From a virus: a stretch of DNA of 35,670 nucleotides. Below the pieces are notes generated by a model. It made no database searches, had not been told where the DNA came from, and saw only the letters and a list, made by a program, of their open reading frames with translations. How positions within the stretch are numbered: position 1 is the stretch's first letter; each line of letters starts with the position of its first letter. The translations under genes were made by a program, and so were the position numbers. This document shows positions 6,644 through 15,183 of this stretch, one piece after another. The stretch is from positions 1 through 35,670 of IMG/VR virus record IMGVR_UViG_3300012005_000027; one strand, written 5' to 3'.

Positions 6644-7017
6644 AAAACGCGATTACCTGAACCCGGTGCCATGATCTGAAAATGAACCCAGTTCGGCGTA
6701 TGCCCGAAGTCTTCGAACCAGAATCCAATTTTAGCCATCGCATTCATGTTGTTCTTGACCCATTCGGCTAGTTTCTTGTCAGGGTCATAAATGTCCGCAG
6801 CGGCCCCGGCAATGTGTTTTGAATGAACCGCCTTCGTTACACCTTTCGAGATTAGATCCGCTTGCATTTCGTCGGAGCGAAGTCCTGAAGTTACCTGTAT
6901 ATCGAGACCGTACATTTCTTGAACTTCTATTAACCGCTCGAAAAGTATTTGAAGGTTCTTATCAATCGACGGGTTAGTGGGGAAGTGGTGCGGGTTTAAT
7001 TCGGAAATTGTTTTCAT
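6634..7017 (-). CDS. Endolysin, M15 family L,D/D,D-peptidase
   Basis: A 127-residue single-domain enzyme. SGLRS (44-48), SKHIAGAAADI with His68 and Asp75, and WVHFQ with His112 are the zinc ligands and surrounding motifs of peptidase M15 (VanY/D-Ala-D-Ala carboxypeptidase and phage endolysins such as those of T5 type). It would cleave peptide cross-links or stem peptides of peptidoglycan at the end of infection. There is no signal peptide, so release needs a holin; the holin-like protein is encoded just upstream with an ATGA overlap (7014-7017). The stop codon lies inside the tRNA-like element. Confidence 0.93.
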   Translation of the reverse strand: MKTISELNPHHFPTNPSIDKNLQILFERLIEVQEMYGLDIQVTSGLRSDEMQADLISKGVTKAVHSKHIAGAAADIYDPDKKLAEWVKNNMNAMAKIGFWFEDFGHTPNWVHFQIMAPGSGNRVFIP

Positions 7018-7247
7018 TTGTGTTCTCTTTTTTGTTGTCCGCTAAAAGCGCCTTCGATTCGAGCAAGCGCTTCCTTTACTTCCGAGAGGTCTTCGATGAT
7101 TTTACTTTCGAATGCCGATTGTTTCGCGTCCATTTTTTCAATGTCTTTTTCGTTTCGATTCGTCTTTGATTCGAGTCTTGAGAACCAAACAATCAATCCT
7201 ATAAATGCGGCAATTGCATAAGCTGGGTCGAATGTAATGTTTCCCAT
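7014..7247 (-). CDS. Holin-like protein with one membrane segment and coiled coil
   Basis: A 77-residue protein. The ATG at 7247 is preceded by TAAGGAGCGAGCC; a longer frame upstream lacks such a site. Residues about 6-24 form one membrane helix (PAYAIAAFIGLIVWFSRLE) followed by a long charged coiled coil (KTNRNEKDIEKMDAKQSAFE and onward). This layout is like XhlA/holin-associated proteins, although the segment order is reversed compared with XhlA. It is directly coupled to the M15 endolysin gene, which supports a lysis role. A spanin or a holin regulator are alternatives. Confidence 0.65.
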   Translation of the reverse strand: MGNITFDPAYAIAAFIGLIVWFSRLESKTNRNEKDIEKMDAKQSAFESKIIEDLSEVKEALARIEGAFSGQQKREHK

Positions 7248-7257
7248 GGCTCGCTCC

Positions 7258-7467
7258 TTAGTTAATAAAAATAATCCCGCAAATAAAATTAAACGTTCCC
7301 GTTCCCAATGCGGTAGCAACACTTTGTCCCGGCCCAATATAAAGGGTCGTGTAAAGGTCAGGTGCGCCGGTTACATAAATCGAGATAAACGCACATTCAG
7401 TGCTCCCAAGGACTGAGGTTGCAGTAGCGTTTCTTGAAATTTTATAACCTGATCCAAATGTACTCAT
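7258..7467 (-). CDS. Small hypothetical virion-region protein
   Basis: A 69-residue Gly/Thr/Ser-rich, probably all-beta protein, start chosen at the ATG at 7467 with TAAGGAGAAACGGC before it. No recognisable family. It lies 11 bases after the preceding gene and before the lysis genes, so it is probably a late-expressed, small virion or tail-tip component. Confidence 0.7.
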   Translation of the reverse strand: MSTFGSGYKISRNATATSVLGSTECAFISIYVTGAPDLYTTLYIGPGQSVATALGTGTFNFICGIIFIN

Positions 7468-7478
7468 GCCGTTTCTCC

Positions 7479-8057
7479 TTAGACTGGACGATACCGAATT
7501 AAAACCCCGCACCCATCCGGTGATCCACCTTGAGCGGTTGATAGGTTGCATCTGATTGCAGACCATGCGGTGATTAAGTTTGTGATTGAAGAGTTTAAAA
7601 CTCCTTGCGTGGTGCCTACAGGCGGTGCGTATGAAGGCGAAGGATTGTAGGCTGGGCCGACCAAAGAAGGATTAACTGCTCCGACCCACACGTAGCTTCC
7701 GGCAGTGGATGTAATTTTTGGAGTCGTCGTAAAAATTGAAGTCCACGGACCCGCTGGAGTGTCTGCTACCTCGATATCGATTCCAGTTGTCCCGCTTGAC
7801 CCCGCTACACGAACGAAAAGCCAGACGTCGATAATCTGAGAATTGAATTCGAACACATCAAGGCCGTCTGCCGCAGTGATTGGCAGAGCCACGCTTCCAT
7901 ACCCGCCATTGAAGTTGAAGCGCTTATCCATCATCTGGAAGTAATTAATAAAATTATTGTCCGCCGCAATCGTCTGCGCGAGGTTCTCGCTGACGGCAGA
8001 TTGAAAACGGCAACCTTCTAACTGCGTATTTCTTCTTTTAGGTGTTAAGTCGCTCAT
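7479..8057 (-). CDS. Hypothetical tail/virion protein
   Basis: A 192-residue protein, N-terminus basic and helical (SDLTPKRRNTQLEG), the rest beta-rich with repeated Thr, Gly, Pro and Asn, as in tail-tip or fibre components. No motif is recognised. The ATG at 8057 lacks a good ribosome site, and the HNH endonuclease gene lies directly upstream, so the inserted gene may have altered its original translation signal. Position between the large tail proteins and the lysis genes suggests a receptor-binding or tail-tip part, which is inference. Confidence 0.7.
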   Translation of the reverse strand: MSDLTPKRRNTQLEGCRFQSAVSENLAQTIAADNNFINYFQMMDKRFNFNGGYGSVALPITAADGLDVFEFNSQIIDVWLFVRVAGSSGTTGIDIEVADTPAGPWTSIFTTTPKITSTAGSYVWVGAVNPSLVGPAYNPSPSYAPPVGTTQGVLNSSITNLITAWSAIRCNLSTAQGGSPDGCGVLIRYRPV

Positions 8058-8094
8058 TAGTTAAATGGTAACTCAACGACAAACACTAGCAATG

Positions 8095-8619
8095 TTAGTT
8101 AGGTTTAAATCTAATTGGTCCGCGCGTTCCCCTGGGCTTGTATACATAAGATTCATCGCGCCAGGTATCATTTAACAGGACTCTCCATATAACCGATTGA
8201 GTGACACCGTATATTGCAGCAAGCCTGGCCTGACTAATTGTGTGTGTTTTATATGCGTTTCTTATTTCTTTAACTTTTTGATAATCAAGCTTTGATACTG
8301 GAAGTCGATTCCCTTTTGCTTGCCTATTCTTTTTTACACTATCTTGTCTGTTTTCTAAATTTGTTCCCGCCCATAAATGATCTGGGTTAATACACGGCGG
8401 ATTGTCGCATTTGTGACAGATATATAATCCATCTGGGATTTTACCATTAAAAACTGAATATGAAACTCTATGGGCCGGGAGCGTTCTTCTTTTACCGAAT
8501 TTTTTACCCATCACTGTTCCATACCCAGCGCTATCTTTTGCGCCAATCCAATTCCAGCATCCATTAGCGTCTATTTTTATATGCCTCATTAATCGATCAC
8601 ACATTTTTTGCGTCTTCAT
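8095..8619 (-). CDS. HNH homing endonuclease
   Basis: A 174-residue protein with the HNH_3-type core: AHRVSY (near residue 49), then CHKCDNPPCINPDHLW (about 68-83) where the Cys pairs bind zinc and the His/Asn residues form the active site, followed by GTNLENRQDSV. The C-terminus (SQARLAAIYGVTQSVIWRVL) is a helix-turn-helix as in NUMOD-type DNA-recognition ends. I chose the ATG at 8619; a GTG at 8637 is in frame. Neither has a convincing ribosome site. It stands alone between two tail genes, typical of a free-standing homing endonuclease that spreads by cutting related phages lacking it. Confidence 0.92.
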   Translation of the reverse strand: MKTQKMCDRLMRHIKIDANGCWNWIGAKDSAGYGTVMGKKFGKRRTLPAHRVSYSVFNGKIPDGLYICHKCDNPPCINPDHLWAGTNLENRQDSVKKNRQAKGNRLPVSKLDYQKVKEIRNAYKTHTISQARLAAIYGVTQSVIWRVLLNDTWRDESYVYKPRGTRGPIRFKPN

Positions 8620-8643
8620 GAGAGTCACTTGTAGCACAATGTG

Positions 8644-11600
8644 TTAGATAAGCCTATACGCGGCGGACCTGTCAGAAAAACCAATGTAATCAATAACTTG
8701 TCCAAATGCTGGAGTAAATCCAAGCGGCGTATCGACTGTGACTTGATCGCCGACAATTGTCACCACCAAAACTTCCCCAGAATCAACCGAATAGTCCACC
8801 GAGTGAACCTGAACGATGGACCCGACAAAGAACTTCCCAACATCCCCGCCCGACACCGTGAAGTTCCTTTGATCGACTCCCGTCACAATTGCAACGGTAG
8901 GGCTTAGGAATACGTGCATGGTTTTATAAAATGCATTCACAGTTGGATTTGTGCTCGAAGGGTAATCGGCAATGTCAACGATGTAATCAGCCGCAGGGGT
9001 GAACGATAGGGCCGAGCAGGTCAGCAAGTAATTGTTTGTCGTGCTCACGCCTGTCAGTGTAACGACGTCTGATACGGAATAGTCCACCGAGTGAACGTGG
9101 ATCGTAAGGCCAATATAGTTTTGCCATTTCATTCCTTCGTCACCTGGGAAAATAGATCCGAAAGAATCTTTAAGGATGAGTGAAGTCGTTGTGCATCCTA
9201 CGTCGGTATTTGAGCTAGGAGAAATGGTCGCGTATCGATCACTGACTGAAGTTCCGGCGTTTCCTTGAAGCTGTAGCTGGACGTTCCCGGCCTTGAAATC
9301 AAAAGACCGATCAATCACTTGAAAAATCTGGATTCCCAAACCGCGCTTGCCTGTAGCGAAGTTTGAAATTTGAAGCACCCCATTTGAATCGTTTAAGATG
9401 CAAAGGTCACCGGCCTCAATCACTGAACCGGCCTGCCAGTTAACCTTTACAGTGATTAGTACAGCACCGAACGCGTATTTATTTAAAAGAAACGTCGCGT
9501 ATTTGTCGAGTAGATCCGTGTTGTAGGCCTTATACAGACCTCGCGACGTGATCGGTAAGGCGCTCACATATCCACCATACCTTTCAAGGCTTGACGAAGA
9601 AACCGAGTTTCTCAGTTTATCGAACGTGCTGCCGTCATCCTCTACTCCGTAAGAGAAATCTACCTCATTGAAAAAGTTCCGATTATTCACGGCACGGGTA
9701 GGCTGAATATTTTGAGGCTCCAAAATATTGGTTTCGTCGATTGTGACAATGTTCTGATTTGCTATTGGCGGGGAATTATATCCAGCGCTTAATTGTCCAT
9801 AGCGAGTTAATCCGTAAGCTCCAATGGGGTAGTAAACCTCGGTCTGGATAAAGTCTTTACCGCTAGTCTCCTGCGTGGTGATGAAAAAAATCAGATCGTT
9901 GAAGTCGTTACCTAAGAACGTGTCTTTGATGTAAATGTGACCTGCGATATCGATGTCGGTTGGCTTTAGCGCGAGACCCGCATTGACCGGGTAGCAATCG
10001 TACTGTGACCGAACTGAAATCGTAGCGGAAGTCGTAAGCTCTTTATTTATTATGGCGTCGATATAAATTAAATCATTTGTACCCGTTGAACTCGAATCGA
10101 TTCGAGTGACCTTAACGGTTGCTCCGTTTTGTGATGGATATGCTGTATTGTAAATCGTTGCAAAGTCACCGGGCTGAATATTATAATCACTAATCGCATT
10201 CACGCCTAGATCGAGTTGTAAAATGTTAGTCGTGGTTACACTGGGAGTTGGGTCCGGGTTTTCTCCAATAGATGAAAGCGCTATTTTCTTAATCCAATTA
10301 CCATTGGTTCCAGATAGATACAACTTCAGCGCCATGTCCATCGCATTTTCTGGGTAAGTGCCATCTCCGACTTGAATGCCTGCGGTTACGGTTGTTTGTG
10401 CTGCGTGAATTGCTGGAGTCGTTAATCGTGCGCCCCTATGCGATACTGCAAACTGAGTCCCCGGAGCACTAGAGGTAAAAGCAGTAGTTGTGAAAGAATT
10501 TTGAAGTACACTGCCAGCGTTTGGGAGCAGGAAGAATTCGACTAAGGCTCCGGCAGCAAGTAATGCCTTGTAAATTCCTGCCGCAGTGGAAACCCCGTTT
10601 TGCATGTGTACGGTGATCGCGCTTATAACGATGCTGACAGTTTCTGATCCAGCAGTTCCGTCGTTTGCGTAAGCAATCGTAACGCCCGAAACTCCGGCTT
10701 GCGCAAAGAACCAAATTCCTTGTGTAGAAAATGTTTCACTATTTTGAATTGATAAAAAAGTCTGTGCTAATACCGATTGTGGGAAAGATGAAAACGAAGG
10801 GCTGACAATGACGTTTACTAAATCACGCGCGTCTTCGATTTGATCGATTGCAATTGCGACATCTATAGCGGTCGAAACGCCGACTTGAATTTGAACAGTT
10901 ATGGTATTATTTGAAACCGTAACCACTTCACTGCCGGCAGTCCCGCCGCCGATATAAATAATCGAAACATCAGACCCATGACCAGGTTGCGCGAAATAGG
11001 TAAGGCCCTGAATGTTCGCTTTATACTTCCGGTTGTCTTGAAACAGCGGTTCGCATTCAATCCATTCGCTATCGATCTGAATGTAATTATGAATTCCGGT
11101 ACTATACGCCGTGCCGTCCGGCTGATCAACTTGCACGTTGAATCCAGAATTGTTCTCGACGTTGATCATCCAGTCGGTTGAGGTGATGTCTGAAAACAGA
11201 AGTCCTTGCGCGGTGTAAAAAAGCGTCGTTCTTGCTTTTAAATTCGCGTCTGAAATCTGAAGCGTGACAAGCCCTGGTCCGGCAGTCACTCCAGAAACGT
11301 ATCCCTTGAAAATTTTTATGTAGTCATTCGGAAAAGACCCTTGAGTGAATCCGATATAAAGCGTCATCTGCGCAAGTAGAATATCTGGAATCAGAATCCC
11401 AGGCGACACAAGCTGAGTCATGAACTGATCGATATCGACGAATGAAATACTCAGAGATGAAACCGACGCCTTGCCCTGCTCAGGCTCAAGCCGCTGCTGC
11501 AAAGTGATGCTCGACTTATCAAGCGAGATTAAATCCTTGAAACCAGCGTAAGGGATCACGCCTCCGTAAACCAGTCCAGCGCCGCCGTAAACTGCGCCCG

Positions 11601-11742
11601 GAGATCCGTATAGAAGCTCAGTCGACACTGTTCCGCTCGTTAGTAAATAATTAAGCCCTTCGATCTGTACGATGAGCACTGGACTCTTCGACGTGATCGC
11701 GTTTTGGGCTAAGTAATTACTCGGCAGGCCGTTGATCGCCAT
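8644..11742 (-). CDS. Large tail protein (tail hub/tip, 1032 residues)
   Basis: The start ATG at 11742 follows ATAGGAGACTT; the open frame extends further upstream but overlaps the next gene without a site. The N-terminal ~250 residues (AGFKDLISLDKSSITLQQRL and onward) look like a tail hub or baseplate domain. Two copies of a GTAGSExVxV...GVSTA unit (about residues 260-300 and 355-395) match a small beta domain that I recall in many phage tail proteins. Two more related copies containing VHSVDYS lie near residues 883 and 979. Its place after the tape measure and two tail-tip genes suggests the central tip/fibre assembly. No enzymatic motif is seen. Confidence 0.8.
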   Translation of the reverse strand: MAINGLPSNYLAQNAITSKSPVLIVQIEGLNYLLTSGTVSTELLYGSPGAVYGGAGLVYGGVIPYAGFKDLISLDKSSITLQQRLEPEQGKASVSSLSISFVDIDQFMTQLVSPGILIPDILLAQMTLYIGFTQGSFPNDYIKIFKGYVSGVTAGPGLVTLQISDANLKARTTLFYTAQGLLFSDITSTDWMINVENNSGFNVQVDQPDGTAYSTGIHNYIQIDSEWIECEPLFQDNRKYKANIQGLTYFAQPGHGSDVSIIYIGGGTAGSEVVTVSNNTITVQIQVGVSTAIDVAIAIDQIEDARDLVNVIVSPSFSSFPQSVLAQTFLSIQNSETFSTQGIWFFAQAGVSGVTIAYANDGTAGSETVSIVISAITVHMQNGVSTAAGIYKALLAAGALVEFFLLPNAGSVLQNSFTTTAFTSSAPGTQFAVSHRGARLTTPAIHAAQTTVTAGIQVGDGTYPENAMDMALKLYLSGTNGNWIKKIALSSIGENPDPTPSVTTTNILQLDLGVNAISDYNIQPGDFATIYNTAYPSQNGATVKVTRIDSSSTGTNDLIYIDAIINKELTTSATISVRSQYDCYPVNAGLALKPTDIDIAGHIYIKDTFLGNDFNDLIFFITTQETSGKDFIQTEVYYPIGAYGLTRYGQLSAGYNSPPIANQNIVTIDETNILEPQNIQPTRAVNNRNFFNEVDFSYGVEDDGSTFDKLRNSVSSSSLERYGGYVSALPITSRGLYKAYNTDLLDKYATFLLNKYAFGAVLITVKVNWQAGSVIEAGDLCILNDSNGVLQISNFATGKRGLGIQIFQVIDRSFDFKAGNVQLQLQGNAGTSVSDRYATISPSSNTDVGCTTTSLILKDSFGSIFPGDEGMKWQNYIGLTIHVHSVDYSVSDVVTLTGVSTTNNYLLTCSALSFTPAADYIVDIADYPSSTNPTVNAFYKTMHVFLSPTVAIVTGVDQRNFTVSGGDVGKFFVGSIVQVHSVDYSVDSGEVLVVTIVGDQVTVDTPLGFTPAFGQVIDYIGFSDRSAAYRLI
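8789..9096 (-). repeat. Pair of identical 20-base segments within the large tail gene
   Basis: The same 20 bases occur at 8789-8808 and 9077-9096, encoding the VHSVDYS motif in two C-terminal domains of the large tail protein. Exact identity over 20 bases in otherwise diverged copies suggests a recent domain duplication or local gene conversion. Confidence 0.8.
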
Positions 11743-11749
11743 AAGTCTC

Positions 11750-14440
11750 CTATCTATGCCCAATACATGATATAAAAAATCCACCGTCAGTTGAAGCGAA
11801 ACTAGAGTTAAGCGTGATAAAGTTGATTGACGTTGCAGAGGTAAATGTGAAATCCCCGCATACAGACCCAGTTGAGGAACACGTACACCCTGGGGTAGAG
11901 CTAAACACACCCGGTGTGATATTAAGCGTATAGTTGCCAACAGAGTTTCTGGTAACGCTATTTACCCCTGATTGAGTCGTGATCGTACACGGAGTCGACG
12001 TGCAAGCAGTAGGAGATAATGCGTAGGCTACCGCATCAGCCCCCGCCGAGTTCGAGGTCACGCTTCCTATGCCTACGACTGCCGGAATTCCCTGCCCAGT
12101 TCTGACGATGGAAAAACCAGTTAAATTTACAGTTCCAGTACCACCTGAAATCTGCTCCTGAAGTTTAAAAGTAGGAGTTGTAGACGTGGCAAGATAGTTA
12201 GAACATCCCCCAACCGAGCTGGTCGCGTTAGCATAAGCAATATCGGCTCTCTGCAATCCTACCGCTACAACCGCAGAACTATCAATTAACTTAACCTGTA
12301 CGTTTTGCGGAGTTGCGCTGTCTGCAATGTAACCCGTATAGCAAACTTGATAGTTGTCTAACGCTGGTAGAGTGCAAGAAATTCCAACTAAACTCGATGC
12401 AGCAGTGCAAGTGATACTTTTACTAGGTCCAGCCGTCACTGTACCCGTCACGGATGCAGGATCAACAAAAGATCCAGTCGTTGTCGTCGATCCTGAAAGC
12501 GTTGAGGTTCCAGCCCATGAAGCCGAAACAGTGGCAATGCTCTGCACTTGCTGGGATGAGGATGGTGTGCACCGAATAGACACCCAATACTCTGTATTAG
12601 AAGCATCCAATGTTACGGATACCGATTTTGTAACCGTAATTACATCATTAATCGCTGCCGTGAATGTGACGGGTGTGATGTGTAGTGATTGTGGCGCCGT
12701 AGCTGATTGAGTCCCATAACCCGACCCGATTGTTGTTCCATTTTTCTTTAAAAGAATACTATCTGCAGAAGATGTATTGCTATAAATAGAAGCCGATGCT
12801 GTGCATGTAGATGCTACTTTTACAGTATAAGCGCCAGCAGAGAATCCCCCAACAGTATCCACAATGACGTTAGTGAATGGGAATGTAGTTCCACTTGTGT
12901 ATGCTCCACCAGCGATGTTGTTCGCGTAAGCAAAAGTGTCAGGTGAGTTAGTGCTTCCAATATTCCTAGCCGGGCCAACGTAAGCCGCGCCTATGTTTAC
13001 GGTTCCAGTAGAACTGGAAGCGACCTTAACGTCAATCCCGTTTGCGATTGAAGACGCCGGGTAGTTGATCGGGTAAGAATGATAAGCGCCATCGCTTGAA
13101 ACGGAAACGCATGATGTTGTAATTTCGATTGCGTTTTGAACCGGGCAAACGCTGACTCCGGTAAGCGCGGTCTTTAGAGTGACGTTATATTCCCAATTCC
13201 CTGAGACCTCCATTCCAGTCGGAGGCGTAACCGACTGATTTAAAATAATCCCGCTCTGCGCAGAAAGAGTGAGTTTTAAGCTTTGCTTCGTTCCAGTCAC
13301 GAATGAAGTCGTGTCGGTCGAAGCGGTCGAGTTTGAAACGGTCCAGTTGTCCGATGCGTTTGTGCCTTGGAAATTTTGGTTCCTCAAAATATTTCCGTTT
13401 GCGGTTTCGATTAATCCAGTTCCGGTTCCTGCAGTGGTCAACTGATAGCTCGGAACCTGAACGTTTGAAATAGAGGAATATCCGACATCGCTAACGCCTT
13501 TTGCGTTTAACCCGCCAGACCCAGAACCGCCCACTACATGCCAGCGGGTATCTTGTGAATTGTAGTTTACGATAACGGACGCATCTGTGGTCAGGGTCAA
13601 GTCTGACCCGCTGCCGGTCAATATTCTATTTACGGCAGTCGCCGATGTGTATTCGTTGCGAATGGTGATAGACGCGCCTGTTTTATTGATCAGCGTAATC
13701 ACCTGACCCGTAACCGGGGACGCGATTGAACCAATCGAAGTTAAAGACGCGTTTGTTAAAGCAGTAGTCGGATTGCTCACGGAAAGCGCGACGCTTGCGC
13801 CCGTTGTCGTGCTGTCGGTAGTCTGAGCGAGAAGGAGTGATCCATTAAGTGTTAACGAAGTCCCAACGCTTTGCCCATTGGTGATGCTAAGGCTGTTTAA
13901 GGTGGACGCAGCGGACCCGGTAAACGTAGCCGCTGAAATGGTACCGGCACTAAAATTCCCGCTTGAATCCCTTTTAACGATTGTGCTCGCAGTGTTTAAA
14001 TTGGTCGCGGTATTCGCTAGAACCGTAGCTGTCGCAACGCTACCGGAAGATTGTCCTCCGACAAGCGCGACGGTCGCGACTTGAGATCCGAAACCGGGGC
14101 CAGCGAGAACGTCACCTGTGAGCTGATTTATTGCGGCGTTTGAAACTTTCGTTTCGTTACCGGAAGAGTCTTCTATGTAAAAATTATTATCGCTTTTGAA
14201 ATACGATTTATTGTACCCGGAAGCAGGATCGGAAGGCGTCGTGATCTGCTTGTTAATACTCTCCTTATTCCACGTGATCGTGAAAGGTTCGGTGTCGTTG
14301 GCATTTTTAAACAAGAATGCATTGTTTGTAATAGTTGAGTTAACTTGTTGTCCATTAACGACGCCGCCGGTCGCAAATGCATTTATTGGTAAAACAAAAA
14401 GAAGTAAGCTTGCAATTATTTGTCTCATAAAGTTTCTCAT
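11750..14440 (-). CDS. Tail-fibre-like protein with N-terminal signal peptide (896 residues)
   Basis: A long Ser/Thr/Gly/Ala-rich, beta-structured protein. The first residues, MRNFMRQIIASLLLFVLPINAFA, form a clear Sec signal peptide with cleavage after about residue 23, unusual for a virion protein. A segment near residues 250-300 (IRNEYTSATAVNRILTGSGS...DTRWHVVGG) is of a type common in phage fibres. The C-terminus is Cys-containing (STPGCTCSSTGSVCGDF), which could form disulphides if exported. The gene starts in an ATGA overlap with the upstream tail gene, which supports the ATG at 14440; ATG 14428 is also possible. It lies in the tail operon, so I call it a fibre or decoration protein, not a host protein. 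Confidence 0.75.
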   Translation of the reverse strand: MRNFMRQIIASLLLFVLPINAFATGGVVNGQQVNSTITNNAFLFKNANDTEPFTITWNKESINKQITTPSDPASGYNKSYFKSDNNFYIEDSSGNETKVSNAAINQLTGDVLAGPGFGSQVATVALVGGQSSGSVATATVLANTATNLNTASTIVKRDSSGNFSAGTISAATFTGSAASTLNSLSITNGQSVGTSLTLNGSLLLAQTTDSTTTGASVALSVSNPTTALTNASLTSIGSIASPVTGQVITLINKTGASITIRNEYTSATAVNRILTGSGSDLTLTTDASVIVNYNSQDTRWHVVGGSGSGGLNAKGVSDVGYSSISNVQVPSYQLTTAGTGTGLIETANGNILRNQNFQGTNASDNWTVSNSTASTDTTSFVTGTKQSLKLTLSAQSGIILNQSVTPPTGMEVSGNWEYNVTLKTALTGVSVCPVQNAIEITTSCVSVSSDGAYHSYPINYPASSIANGIDVKVASSSTGTVNIGAAYVGPARNIGSTNSPDTFAYANNIAGGAYTSGTTFPFTNVIVDTVGGFSAGAYTVKVASTCTASASIYSNTSSADSILLKKNGTTIGSGYGTQSATAPQSLHITPVTFTAAINDVITVTKSVSVTLDASNTEYWVSIRCTPSSSQQVQSIATVSASWAGTSTLSGSTTTTGSFVDPASVTGTVTAGPSKSITCTAASSLVGISCTLPALDNYQVCYTGYIADSATPQNVQVKLIDSSAVVAVGLQRADIAYANATSSVGGCSNYLATSTTPTFKLQEQISGGTGTVNLTGFSIVRTGQGIPAVVGIGSVTSNSAGADAVAYALSPTACTSTPCTITTQSGVNSVTRNSVGNYTLNITPGVFSSTPGCTCSSTGSVCGDFTFTSATSINFITLNSSFASTDGGFFISCIGHR

Positions 14441-15183
14441 GTGTTAGGAGTCTGCCTGAAATTCATTAACGGGGTAGAATATAAAAACGGGAAGTCTGGA
14501 AGCATTTCGGTAAGTGGAAGCTCAATCCCTGTGCCTGGGTTTTCTAAAGTGCTGACAAAAACGGTATTCGGATCAGTGATGTCCGGCGTGAACTCGAATT
14601 CTCGCTGCTGGATCAACCAAATCATGAGCGGGTACCAATCGCTATCGGCCAAAGCCTCCGGGATGTATTTGAACATGACCTGCCAAAAAGTTTGAACCGA
14701 GAATGTGATCGATTCCTTAAGCCCGGACGCGCTGACGTTTACCGCTCCGAAGCTTTTAGGCATCCGCTTAGGGCTAAGGTAGGTGTACCCCAATTGATTC
14801 GGAATTAAGGCCGTACCGCAAGTAGATGAACCCGTGTAAGTCGTCGCACCTGTAAAGTCAGCCGCGCCGAACCCGATCAGCGATGCGGGATTATTCGGAT
14901 TACCGGATGAAAATAAAAGGCTGAAAACAGTATCCGTAGACGTAAGCGTGAATCTGTTTTCCGTGCCGCCTAAGATTGCGCGATTAACCGAAAATGAATA
15001 CGTGCTCACAACGTCCTGTGCTTGGATCGCAGAAATAATTGCGAGACCTAGTCCATTCAAAGAATAATATCCGAGCGCTACCGTTGCCGTAAGTGTCCCA
15101 GATGAATTCACGAAAGTGATGAACTGGTTTGCGATGGTTATTTCGAAATCGTAAAGGAAGAGAGAGGGGTTTCTGAGTGCCAT
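14437..15183 (-). CDS. Tail-tip structural protein
   Basis: A 248-residue, beta-rich protein encoded immediately after the tape measure gene (TAAATG junction with GGAGGAGG upstream), the position of distal tail or tail-tip proteins. The segment NPNNPASLIGFGAADFTGATTYTG resembles N-terminal parts of tail-tip attachment proteins. The C-terminal half (WQVMFKYIPEALADSDWYPLMIW) is more globular. I cannot assign a named family. It is coupled to the fibre-like gene that follows. Confidence 0.75.
   Translation of the reverse strand: MALRNPSLFLYDFEITIANQFITFVNSSGTLTATVALGYYSLNGLGLAIISAIQAQDVVSTYSFSVNRAILGGTENRFTLTSTDTVFSLLFSSGNPNNPASLIGFGAADFTGATTYTGSSTCGTALIPNQLGYTYLSPKRMPKSFGAVNVSASGLKESITFSVQTFWQVMFKYIPEALADSDWYPLMIWLIQQREFEFTPDITDPNTVFVSTLENPGTGIELPLTEMLPDFPFLYSTPLMNFRQTPNT

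Noticed and set aside
11743-11940. Upstream extension of the large tail gene
   Set aside because: Overlaps the coding end of the fibre-like gene, and AGGAGA directly precedes ATG 11742.
12354-12710. Open frame of 118 codons antisense to the fibre-like gene
   Set aside because: It lies entirely opposite a well-supported gene, and its Val/Thr/Asp-rich product mirrors the repeats of the fibre on the other strand.
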